Source of the DNA: an uncultured Bacteroides sp.
Lineage (GTDB): Bacteria; Bacteroidota; Bacteroidia; Cytophagales; Cyclobacteriaceae
NCBI GenBank assembly: GCA_902168185.1
Contig: CABHOV010000046.1
Location: 744,001-808,000, forward strand
Length of the DNA: 64,000 nt
Direction: 5' to 3'
Under the pieces are notes generated by a model. That model was not told where the DNA came from and searched no databases. It was given only the letters and a program-made list of their open reading frames with translations. Numbering within the stretch: the first letter of the stretch is position 1; each line of letters opens with the position of its first letter. A program made the translations under genes and the position numbers. This document shows, piece by piece, positions 26,397-33,878 of this stretch.

Positions 26397-28226
26397 ATGT
26401 TCTGGAACATCAATACCATCGGAAAGCGATTATTCCTTTCCTTCAGCATACTGGCGGTCAACGTCATTATCATCTCGGCACTCTCCTATCATTTCATCTC
26501 GAGAACCAAAAATATATATGAATTAACCAAGCGTATTGAAGACGAACGCATCCAGATTGAGCGCTTACTGAAGCTCGATCTTGATTTTCTGCGCTTTGAA
26601 ATTATCAACCAGGAGTTTTACAAGACGAATCAAAGTACTATTCTGGTCAAGCGCGATAGTTTATATACTATCATTTTGCATGAAGCAATTCTGCTGAACA
26701 ACATCATGTTTGATTATAATCTTGGTGTTCGTAAAAACTTCGATACAATTAATCAAACCCTCAAAGCCTATAATTCTACGTTCTTCAAAATCAAAGAGAA
26801 GATTACCTACCGGGGATTTAAAGACTACGGTATAGAAGGACGCATGCGGAGATTTGCACATGAGCTCGAAGAGCACTCCAACGAAGTAAGCATGATCGAG
26901 ATCCTGACGCTTCGCAGGCACGAGAAAGATTACTTTCTCCGGAAAGAAAAACCCTATAAAACAAAGTTCAATACGCTCGCGGATTCTCTGATCCGAAAAC
27001 TGAATTCCGAACATAGCTTCGTTGTACACTTGCTTCGATCATACAAGGAGAACTTCAATCAACTGGCAGAGCTCGATGAAGACATTGGCCTTGTGCCAAC
27101 GCAAGGGCTACTGGGCGACTTGAATAAACGCACCAACGACCTGTCAGCACAACTTACTTCCTTGGTAGATCTTTCCGATGAACGTGCGGATGGAATTATC
27201 CGTCAGAGCCTCCTCACCTATATTGGCATTGGCGTGAGTGCTATCGTGATCTCCTTTATACTTACCTACGTTACGGCCCTTCGCCTTACACGACCGATCA
27301 AAAGATTAAGTAACTCCATTGGCAAGTTCATGGTAACGCAAGGTTTGAATGAAGAGGAATTGAGAGATGCATCTGTCACGAACGAGATCCATAACCTCTC
27401 AAGTGCCTATATCAAGCTTACGCGAAAATTAAAAACACAGTTCGATGAGATTCAGCGTAAATCACAATTGCTTGAAAAACGAAATGCAGAATTACAAAAG
27501 CTGAATGAAGAACTCGACCGGTTCATCTATAGCTCTGCTCACGACTTGAAATCTCCGCTTGCATCCATGGCGGGTCTTGTGCATCTGGCCAAACGCGAAA
27601 TGAATGTACCTGAACACGATCATTACTTTCTGCGCATGCAAACCAGTATTGAGAAGATGGAAGGATTCATCCGCGACATTACCGACTATGCGAAGAACAA
27701 ACGGCAGCACATCAAGACTGAAAAAATAAATCTTCAGGCTGTAGTATGCGATATATTTCAGAGCTTTCAATTTATTCCGCAGGCGGATCTGATCGTAAAG
27801 AATATTCAGATCGGCTCAGGTGAATTTTATACTGATAAAACACGTCTCGAAATAATTTTAAAGAACCTGATCTCCAATGCTATTCGCTACGCGGATTTTG
27901 GGAAAGAGAAACCGTTCATTTCGATCGAGACTACCCAGGATAAAAATTTCGCGGTCATTAAAATAGAAGACAACGGTATCGGTATTGCTGATGAGCACAT
28001 CTATAAGATCTTCGATATGTTTTATAGGGCCAGTGATTATGCGAAGGGCTCAGGGATCGGGTTGTTCTTGGTACGCGAATCGGTAAAGATGCTGCGGGGT
28101 ACGATTGCTGTTGAGTCGGAGTTATGCAAGGGAACTACGTTTATCTTAACTTTACCATCCTTGAATAGTGTGAACGTAAATCAAATCCCCGAATCACAAC
28201 CCATTAAATTTTTAACAGCATCATGA
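26397..28226 (+). CDS. Membrane sensor histidine kinase
   Basis: A 609-residue kinase. Membrane segments at about 12-33 and 271-292 bracket a helical periplasmic sensor of about 235 residues. A HAMP-like linker follows (about 292-350), then a coiled coil. The dimerisation domain has the phospho-acceptor His382 (SSAHDLKSPLA), and the ATPase domain has LKNLISNAIRYAD (488-500), DNGIGI (525-530) and GSGIGL (551-556). All catalytic boxes are intact. No response regulator is adjacent; the next gene (ATGA overlap) encodes an NTF2-like secreted protein. The ligand is unknown, though the helical sensor resembles chemoreceptor-type four-helix domains. Confidence 0.92.
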   Translation: MFWNINTIGKRLFLSFSILAVNVIIISALSYHFISRTKNIYELTKRIEDERIQIERLLKLDLDFLRFEIINQEFYKTNQSTILVKRDSLYTIILHEAILLNNIMFDYNLGVRKNFDTINQTLKAYNSTFFKIKEKITYRGFKDYGIEGRMRRFAHELEEHSNEVSMIEILTLRRHEKDYFLRKEKPYKTKFNTLADSLIRKLNSEHSFVVHLLRSYKENFNQLAELDEDIGLVPTQGLLGDLNKRTNDLSAQLTSLVDLSDERADGIIRQSLLTYIGIGVSAIVISFILTYVTALRLTRPIKRLSNSIGKFMVTQGLNEEELRDASVTNEIHNLSSAYIKLTRKLKTQFDEIQRKSQLLEKRNAELQKLNEELDRFIYSSAHDLKSPLASMAGLVHLAKREMNVPEHDHYFLRMQTSIEKMEGFIRDITDYAKNKRQHIKTEKINLQAVVCDIFQSFQFIPQADLIVKNIQIGSGEFYTDKTRLEIILKNLISNAIRYADFGKEKPFISIETTQDKNFAVIKIEDNGIGIADEHIYKIFDMFYRASDYAKGSGIGLFLVRESVKMLRGTIAVESELCKGTTFILTLPSLNSVNVNQIPESQPIKFLTAS

Positions 28227-28702
28227 GAACAATACACTTTGCCATCCTCCTGCTAATCGCTATAGCTCCGGCTACCCTTCAGGCCCAACAAAAAGAGATC
28301 AACAAGTTAATTGATGACTGGCACAAGGCTGCAGCTACCGCTAATTTCGATTCCTTTTTTGGAAGCATGGCTGAGAATAGTATCTATATAGGTACCGATG
28401 CAACCGAGCGCTGGACGAAACAAGAGTTCATTTCGTTCGCAAAACCACACTTCGATAAGGGCAAAGCCTGGGACTTTAAACCTTACGATCGTGACCTGCA
28501 TGTAACATCTTCCGGAGATTTTGCATGGTTTTCAGAACTTTTAACAACCTGGATGGGTACGTGCCGTGGATCAGGAATACTTCGAAAAACGAGCGCAGGC
28601 TGGAAAATAGAGCAATACCATTTATCCGTTACGGTTCCAAACGAAGTAATCAAAGATTTTATAGCGCTTGTGGATAGCCACCAGATGAAGCAAGATAAAT
28701 AA
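28223..28702 (+). CDS. Secreted NTF2-like (SnoaL/DUF4440-type) protein
   Basis: A 159-residue protein with a signal peptide (about 1-22, ending LQAQ). The rest fits the NTF2-like cone fold: an opening helix (IDDWHKAAATANFDSFFGSM), YIGTDATERWTKQEF, then strands with FAWFSELL and the closing GWKIEQYHLSVTVP typical of DUF4440/SnoaL-3 proteins. These bind small ligands or act as simple hydrolases or isomerases. The start codon overlaps the kinase stop (ATGA), so the two are translated together. A periplasmic ligand-binding role alongside the kinase is conceivable but not shown. Confidence 0.82.
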   Translation: MRTIHFAILLLIAIAPATLQAQQKEINKLIDDWHKAAATANFDSFFGSMAENSIYIGTDATERWTKQEFISFAKPHFDKGKAWDFKPYDRDLHVTSSGDFAWFSELLTTWMGTCRGSGILRKTSAGWKIEQYHLSVTVPNEVIKDFIALVDSHQMKQDK

Positions 28703-28838
28703 GGCTTTAGCCAGCTATTGCTAAAGGCTACATTTCCAATCCTTTATGGTAAAACTACAAATGTATGGTTTCAGCTTTCTTTAGGTTGAAATGGGGCCAT
28801 GATTTTGACGAATTTTGGAACATCAAACTCCTTTAGCC

Positions 28839-28973
28839 ATGCCGTACATGAAGAATCTTGACTACAGAGACGTAACAAATGCCCGGGTATCTTCCAGGCT
28901 CAAACAAGTATTAGTGTTGATTGGTGCGATCCTGATCGGGATGATAATATCTATAACGGTGAACGCTGCCTAG
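28839..28973 (+). CDS. Small single-span membrane protein
   Basis: A 44-residue frame, MPYMKNLDYRDVTNA then a basic stretch (RVSSRLKQ) and one hydrophobic segment (VLVLIGAILIGMIISITV). It is in the plus direction between two plus-strand genes, and a terminator lies about 95 bases downstream (29067-29097). Charge pattern and codon use look real, but I know no family. It also fills what would otherwise be a 448-base gap. Confidence 0.45.
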   Translation: MPYMKNLDYRDVTNARVSSRLKQVLVLIGAILIGMIISITVNAA

Positions 28974-29066
28974 CAGCAGCCTCTCAGTTGTTGATTGCTT
29001 TGTGGAAAACCATTTTTTAAGCGCAAGATTAAAACCAACTTTTTAAACGGTTAATTTAGTTTCAGC

Positions 29067-29097
29067 AAAATCCCCGGTCAACGGGGTTTTTGTTTTT
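29067..29097 (+). terminator. Terminator before the aminotransferase gene
   Basis: CCCCG (29072-29076) pairs with CGGGG (29082-29086), flanked by AAAA/TTTT pairing and a T-rich tail. It would end the transcript carrying the small membrane protein. Confidence 0.65.
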
Positions 29098-29118
29098 ATA
29101 TACCTTTCGTTCGCAGTT

Positions 29119-29146
29119 TTTGTATTTCCGTTCATGCTTATCTTTA
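29119..29146 (+). promoter_or_regulatory. Promoter of the aminotransferase gene
   Basis: TTTG (29119-29122) and TATCTTTA (29139-29146) with 16 bases between; one mismatch to TAnnTTTG. The ATG follows five bases after the -7 element, which would make the mRNA nearly leaderless, so the call is tentative. Confidence 0.35.
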
Positions 29147-29150
29147 CCGC

Positions 29151-30335
29151 ATGGAGTTCAGCACGGATATTTTTCTTAACAACATTGCGCAGACAACCGA
29201 TTCGCCTTACCTCATTATCATTGAACGCGCTGAAGGAATATACCTGCACGCTCCCGATGGAAAGCGGTATACCGATCTGATCTCCGGTATAGGAGTCAGT
29301 AACATTGGTCATCGCCATCCAAAAGTTGTCAAGGCCATCAAAGAACAAGTAGACAAACATTTACATGTGATGGTATATGGGGAGTTTATTCAATCCGCTC
29401 CCAACCTGCTGGCAAAAAAAATAACATCACTCCTACCTCCACACCTTGACTGTTGTTACTTCGTAAACTCGGGAACAGAAGCCAACGAAGGGGCGCTTAA
29501 ATTAGCAAAGCGATATACCGGACGAACAGAGATCGTCTCGTTCCGAAAATCATATCATGGCAGTACACATGGTTCCATGAGTGTATCCGGTAATGAAGTA
29601 AAGAAGCAAGCGTTCCGTCCGCTACTCCCGGATGTAAAGTTTATAGATTTCAATGTGACGCATGATCTTGAAAAGATTACTTCTGCCACAGCGTGTGTGA
29701 TTGTGGAAACGATCCAGGGCGATGCAGGTGTGCGTGTTCCTTCTCAAGACTATATGAAAGCCTTGCGAAAGCGTTGTGACGAAACCGGTGCGTTGCTGAT
29801 CTTCGATGAAATACAATGCGGCATGGGTCGTACCGGAAAACTCTTCGCCTTTGAACATTTTGGTATAGCACCAGATATACTCACGATCGCGAAAGCCTTT
29901 GGAGGTGGACTTCCTATTGGTTCTTTTATATCCAGTAAAAAGATCATGCAGTCGCTTACACACGATCCGATGCTTGGTCATATCACAACCTTTGGCGGAA
30001 ACCCGGTGTGCTGTGCGTCAGCACTTGCTACGCTGGAAGTGATTGAAGAAGAAAACCTGTTGGAACAAGTTGAAGCCAAGGGAAAGCTCTTTGAAGAATT
30101 ATTACAGCATCCGCATATTAAAGAAGTAAGACGAATAGGTTTAATGTTTGCGATTGATTTTGATTCGGCAGACCGCGTGAATCAAATTGTGATGAATGCG
30201 AAGGAACTGGGTATAATAACATATTGGTTCCTTTCTCATCCGTATAGCTTCCGCATAGCTCCTCCACTTACTATTACAGAGCAGGAAATTAAAGAATCGT
30301 GCGCCACCATTTTGAAGGCTATCGAGAATGCGTAA
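29151..30335 (+). CDS. Class III aminotransferase (acetylornithine/ornithine aminotransferase-like)
   Basis: A 394-residue PLP enzyme. Family blocks are clear: NSGTEANEGALKLAKRYTGR (106-125), which binds the cofactor phosphate; FDEIQCGMGRTGKLFAFE (218-235), with the Asp that contacts the pyridine ring; and ILTIAKAFGGGLPIG with the Schiff-base Lys248. The length fits acetylornithine or ornithine delta-aminotransferases, but gamma-aminobutyrate-like members share the motifs and no arginine gene is near, so the substrate stays open. The next gene starts nine bases on, so they share a transcript. Confidence 0.9.
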   Translation: MEFSTDIFLNNIAQTTDSPYLIIIERAEGIYLHAPDGKRYTDLISGIGVSNIGHRHPKVVKAIKEQVDKHLHVMVYGEFIQSAPNLLAKKITSLLPPHLDCCYFVNSGTEANEGALKLAKRYTGRTEIVSFRKSYHGSTHGSMSVSGNEVKKQAFRPLLPDVKFIDFNVTHDLEKITSATACVIVETIQGDAGVRVPSQDYMKALRKRCDETGALLIFDEIQCGMGRTGKLFAFEHFGIAPDILTIAKAFGGGLPIGSFISSKKIMQSLTHDPMLGHITTFGGNPVCCASALATLEVIEEENLLEQVEAKGKLFEELLQHPHIKEVRRIGLMFAIDFDSADRVNQIVMNAKELGIITYWFLSHPYSFRIAPPLTITEQEIKESCATILKAIENA

Positions 30336-30344
30336 TTTTAATGC

Positions 30345-31466
30345 ATGCCAGATCTGATAAAAAAGCCTTTCGACAGGCTTGACTATACTTACAAACTGTT
30401 CGTTGTTATCGCGCTTACCATTACGGCAACAATCCTTGCCCAGGATATAGTTATACCCTTTGCTTTTGCGGGTATACTTTCCATCGTGATGTTACCGCTT
30501 GTTAAAAAACTGGAGGAACGCAAAGTTGGAGCAGCGCTTGCCATTACGATCGTGTTGTTTACTACAATCATTATACTTGGACTGTTCATCTGGCTGATCG
30601 TGGACCAGGTAGTTGGATTAGTAAACGACCTCCCCAACCTGGAAGCTAAATTTGAATCGTGGGTAGATCAAATGAGTCGGACACTAAGACGTGATTTCGG
30701 AGTAAGCACAGCAGAACAAAAAAATCTGGTGGGTGAGATGATGCGAAGTATCAGCACATACCTCGGTGGTATATTAATTTCCACTACCAATACGATCTCT
30801 ACGCTGGTACAAATTCCAATCTATATATTTCTGTTTCTGATCTACCGCGACAAGTTCAATCTGTTTTTTCTAAGCTTGCTGAAGAGTGAAGAGTTGATCT
30901 GGAAGAAAGATGTTGAACGTATCATTCAAGGGTATATTTCGGGCCTCTTTCTGGTAACACTCATTATTGCGGCACTGAACACCATCGGCTTGTTAGCGCT
31001 CGGCATTGAACACGCGATCTTTTTTGGTATACTCTCCGGTGTTCTTACTATTATACCCTATGTCGGGATTATCATTGGCGCTATGTTTCCAATTATTATG
31101 GCGCTCATCACCAAAGATAGTATCTGGTATACTATTGGTGTGGTCATCGTCTTTTCGGTGGTGCAGTTTCTCGAAGGTAATTTTATCACTCCGCGCATTA
31201 CCGGATCCAAAGTAAGTATTAATGCGCTCGCAGCGATCATTGCCTTACTCATCGGCGGAAAATTACTCGGCATTGCGGGCATGATCCTGGCTGTTCCAGG
31301 TATAGGACTTTTAAAGATCTTACTCTCTCATACAAATCGTCTCAAGCCTTTCGTGATTCTGTTGGAAGATACCAGCAGTAATCATCATGAAACGAAGATT
31401 CCTAAAACAACAGCCGATGTTGTCGTGGAAGAGATCGAAGAGGAAGGAGAAAAACGTTCCTCCTAA
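30345..31466 (+). CDS. AI-2E family transporter (PerM/YdiK-like permease)
   Basis: A 373-residue inner-membrane protein with about seven or eight hydrophobic segments and a conserved C-terminal half ([22 protein letters not shown], then [21 protein letters not shown]), the AI-2E exporter family hallmark. The cytosolic tail after about 340 is charged and acidic. Family members have been linked to autoinducer-2 export or Na/H antiport, and function varies. It follows the aminotransferase by nine bases. Its last four bases overlap the convergent hslV stop. Confidence 0.88.
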   Translation: MPDLIKKPFDRLDYTYKLFVVIALTITATILAQDIVIPFAFAGILSIVMLPLVKKLEERKVGAALAITIVLFTTIIILGLFIWLIVDQVVGLVNDLPNLEAKFESWVDQMSRTLRRDFGVSTAEQKNLVGEMMRSISTYLGGILISTTNTISTLVQIPIYIFLFLIYRDKFNLFFLSLLKSEELIWKKDVERIIQGYISGLFLVTLIIAALNTIGLLALGIEHAIFFGILSGVLTIIPYVGIIIGAMFPIIMALITKDSIWYTIGVVIVFSVVQFLEGNFITPRITGSKVSINALAAIIALLIGGKLLGIAGMILAVPGIGLLKILLSHTNRLKPFVILLEDTSSNHHETKIPKTTADVVVEEIEEEGEKRSS

Positions 31467-31999
31467 AGTTTCTCGATAACAAGATTGTGATTGGTATATA
31501 TACAGATGTCGGCAGCAATGTTGAGGCTTTCGCGTACAATCTCTTCTGCTGTCAAATGCGGAGCATGACGCTTCAAGGCAAGCGCAGCGGATTGTGCATA
31601 CATCGATCCTGAACCAATCGCAGCAACTTGTTGATCGGGTTCAAGAACATCGCCTGTTCCGGAGAGCACTAAAATTTCTTCTTTGTTCACCGTGATCAGC
31701 ATGGCCTCAAGTCTGCGGAGAAAACGATCCATGCGCCAGTCTTTCGCCAACTCGATCGCTGCACGTTTCATGTTGCCACCATAGCTGTTCAGTTTTTCTT
31801 CGAAGCGTTCGATCAATGTAAAGGCATCGGCGGTAGAGCCGGCAAATCCTGCCAGCACTTTACCATCCTGTAACTTCCGGATCTTGCGCACATTACTCTT
31901 CGCTACATAGTTACCCATGGTTGCCTGACCATCGCCACCAATGGCTACTTGTCCATTGTGTATCACTGCTATTATGGTTGTTGCATGTATTTTTTCCAT
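31463..31999 (-). CDS. hslV: ATP-dependent protease HslV (ClpQ), proteasome-like peptidase subunit
   Basis: A 178-residue proteolytic subunit that forms a double hexamer and works with the HslU ATPase. The conserved start block [24 protein letters not shown] identifies the catalytic Thr as residue 7, so six residues (MEKIHA) must be removed to expose it. [20 protein letters not shown], the ELAKDWR block and [14 protein letters not shown] near the end are all typical. hslU is not in this window. The gene is convergent with the permease (four-base overlap). Confidence 0.95.
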   Translation of the reverse strand: MEKIHATTIIAVIHNGQVAIGGDGQATMGNYVAKSNVRKIRKLQDGKVLAGFAGSTADAFTLIERFEEKLNSYGGNMKRAAIELAKDWRMDRFLRRLEAMLITVNKEEILVLSGTGDVLEPDQQVAAIGSGSMYAQSAALALKRHAPHLTAEEIVRESLNIAADICIYTNHNLVIEKL

Positions 32000-32073
32000 T
32001 GTAAATTCTTGTTTAAAAACGAACCACTAAAGTATAATTCGAACGCCATATATACTGAGAAGTATAGTAAGCA

Positions 32074-32102
32074 AAACTCCCTCTCGGATGGAGAGGGAGT
32101 TT
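32074..32102 (-). terminator. Terminator of the E2 gene
   Basis: AAACTCCCTCTC (32074-32085) and GAGAGGGAGTTT (32091-32102) form a perfect 12-bp stem with a five-base loop, followed on the minus strand by TTTTGC-type sequence. It is 12 bases after the E2 stop. Confidence 0.75.
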
Positions 32103-32113
32103 ATATAGTTTGA

Positions 32114-33763
32114 TTAAATCAAAATTCTAACGGGATCTTCGAGGAGGCCTTTCAGCGTTTTGAGGAATGCAGAACCAACCGCACCATCTACCGCACGGTG
32201 ATCGCATGACAAGGTAACTTTCATTACGTTGCCAACGGCAAGTTGTCCATTCTTCACGATAGCAGTTTCTTTAATACCACCGACTGCGAGTATACAAGCA
32301 TCCGGAGGATTAATGATCGCTGTAAATTCTTCTATACCAAACATACCCAGGTTGGATATAGTGAAGGTACTTCCTTCCCAATCAGATGGCTGAAGTTTTT
32401 TATCGTGCGCCTTTTGAGCCAGATCTTTTACTTCTACTGCGATGTGAGAAAGTGATTTGTTATCTGCGAACCGAACTACCGGTACCAGCAATCCGTCTTT
32501 TACCGCCACCGCTACACCGATGTTGATGTGATGGTTCTTACGCATCTTATCACCCAGCCAGCTTACGTTAACATCAGGATGCTGACGAAGTGCAGCAGCC
32601 GTTGCCTTGATCACGATGTCGTTGAACGAAATCTTTACAGGGCTGATCTCATTTATACTCTTGCGCGCTTCCATGGCCTTGTCCATGTTGATCTCCATGG
32701 TGAGGTAGAAGTGTGGCGCAGAGAATTTACTTTCTGCCAAACGTTTCGCGATGACTTTACGCATCTGCGATACTGGAATTTCTTCGAAGCTTTCTTGTCC
32801 TACTACTTGTGGTAACACAATAGGGGCTGCAGTCTTACCGCCATCTTTCGCAGCAGGTTTTGATTCAGCAGCAGTAGCTGCAGGTTTATAGTTCTCGACA
32901 TCAGTCTTGGTTACACGGCCATGTTCGCCTGAACCCTGAATCTTCGCGATATCGTATCCTTTATCTTTTGCTAATTTTTTCGCCAGTGGAGATGCTTTGA
33001 TTCTTCCGTTCGTGCTATGGTCAGCCGAAACTTCAGCCGGTGCAGAAGCTGCCGGTGTTGCTTCAGCAGGTTTGGCAGCACCGGTTGCAGGAGCAGTTGC
33101 GCCTGAACCTTTCGCTTCATGTGCTTTTAATAACGTCTGGAAGTCAGCGCCTTTCTCACCAATGATGGCAAGCACTCCATTTACGGTAACAGCTTTACCA
33201 GCATCAGCACCTATATATAGCAATGTACCGGTGTTGTACGACTCGTACTCCATCGTTGCTTTGTCTGTCTCAATCTCTGCCAGCAACTCGCCTGATTTCA
33301 CACTGTCGCCAACTTTCTTATGCCATGCAGCAATCACGCCATCGGTCATGGTATCACTCATCTTCGGCATCAATACGATTTCCGCTTTGATGTTTGATGT
33401 ATCTATAGCCGGTGCAGCACTTGGTGCTGGTGCCGGAGCAGCAGCGGCAGCTTTAGGTTCTTCTGCTTTTCCGCCAGTAGCCGCAGCGTTGGATGCTCCG
33501 GATAACAATGCTGAATAATCTTCTCCTTTGTTTCCTACAATGGCAAGGACATCATTTACTTTTACTGCCTGCCCTTCGTTAACGCCCAGGTACAATACCG
33601 TCCCGGTGTTAAAAGATTCATAATCCATCGTAGCCTTATCAGTTTCAATTTCGGCCATTAACTCGCCTGACTTCACTGAATCGCCCACCTTCTTATGCCA
33701 CTTCGCTACCACGCCCTCGGTCATGGTATCGCTCATTTTGGGCATGCGTATTATTTCTGCCAT
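32114..33763 (-). CDS. pdhC: Pyruvate dehydrogenase complex E2, dihydrolipoamide acetyltransferase
   Basis: A 549-residue core enzyme that moves the acetyl group from lipoate to CoA. It has two lipoyl domains (about 1-78 and 126-203), each with ETDKATM and the lipoylated Lys43 and Lys168, joined by Ala/Pro-rich linkers. The peripheral-subunit-binding domain follows (about 262-300, ASPLAKKLAKDKGYD). The catalytic domain ends with the active-site block CDHRAVDG (His522). I chose ATG 33761-33763 because it begins the lipoyl domain (MAEIIRMPKMSD). The frame extends 25 codons further upstream, across the likely leader. E1 and E3 genes are not adjacent. Confidence 0.95.
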   Translation of the reverse strand: MAEIIRMPKMSDTMTEGVVAKWHKKVGDSVKSGELMAEIETDKATMDYESFNTGTVLYLGVNEGQAVKVNDVLAIVGNKGEDYSALLSGASNAAATGGKAEEPKAAAAAPAPAPSAAPAIDTSNIKAEIVLMPKMSDTMTDGVIAAWHKKVGDSVKSGELLAEIETDKATMEYESYNTGTLLYIGADAGKAVTVNGVLAIIGEKGADFQTLLKAHEAKGSGATAPATGAAKPAEATPAASAPAEVSADHSTNGRIKASPLAKKLAKDKGYDIAKIQGSGEHGRVTKTDVENYKPAATAAESKPAAKDGGKTAAPIVLPQVVGQESFEEIPVSQMRKVIAKRLAESKFSAPHFYLTMEINMDKAMEARKSINEISPVKISFNDIVIKATAAALRQHPDVNVSWLGDKMRKNHHINIGVAVAVKDGLLVPVVRFADNKSLSHIAVEVKDLAQKAHDKKLQPSDWEGSTFTISNLGMFGIEEFTAIINPPDACILAVGGIKETAIVKNGQLAVGNVMKVTLSCDHRAVDGAVGSAFLKTLKGLLEDPVRILI

Positions 33764-33846
33764 TGTCGATTGTAGATTTTTAGATTTCAAATAGGAAATA
33801 ACTGCCTTGCAAACCGTTGCAATACGTTTTTTCCGCATTAAGCTTT

Positions 33847-33877
33847 CAAAAATAGAGTATAAAAGGTGATTTTCAAG
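33847..33877 (-). promoter_or_regulatory. Promoter of the E2 gene
   Basis: On the minus strand TTG (33874-33876) and TATTTTTG (33847-33854) are 19 bases apart, a good match to the Bacteroidota consensus. It implies a leader of roughly 75 bases and supports the downstream ATG as start. Confidence 0.6.
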
Positions 33878-33878
33878 T

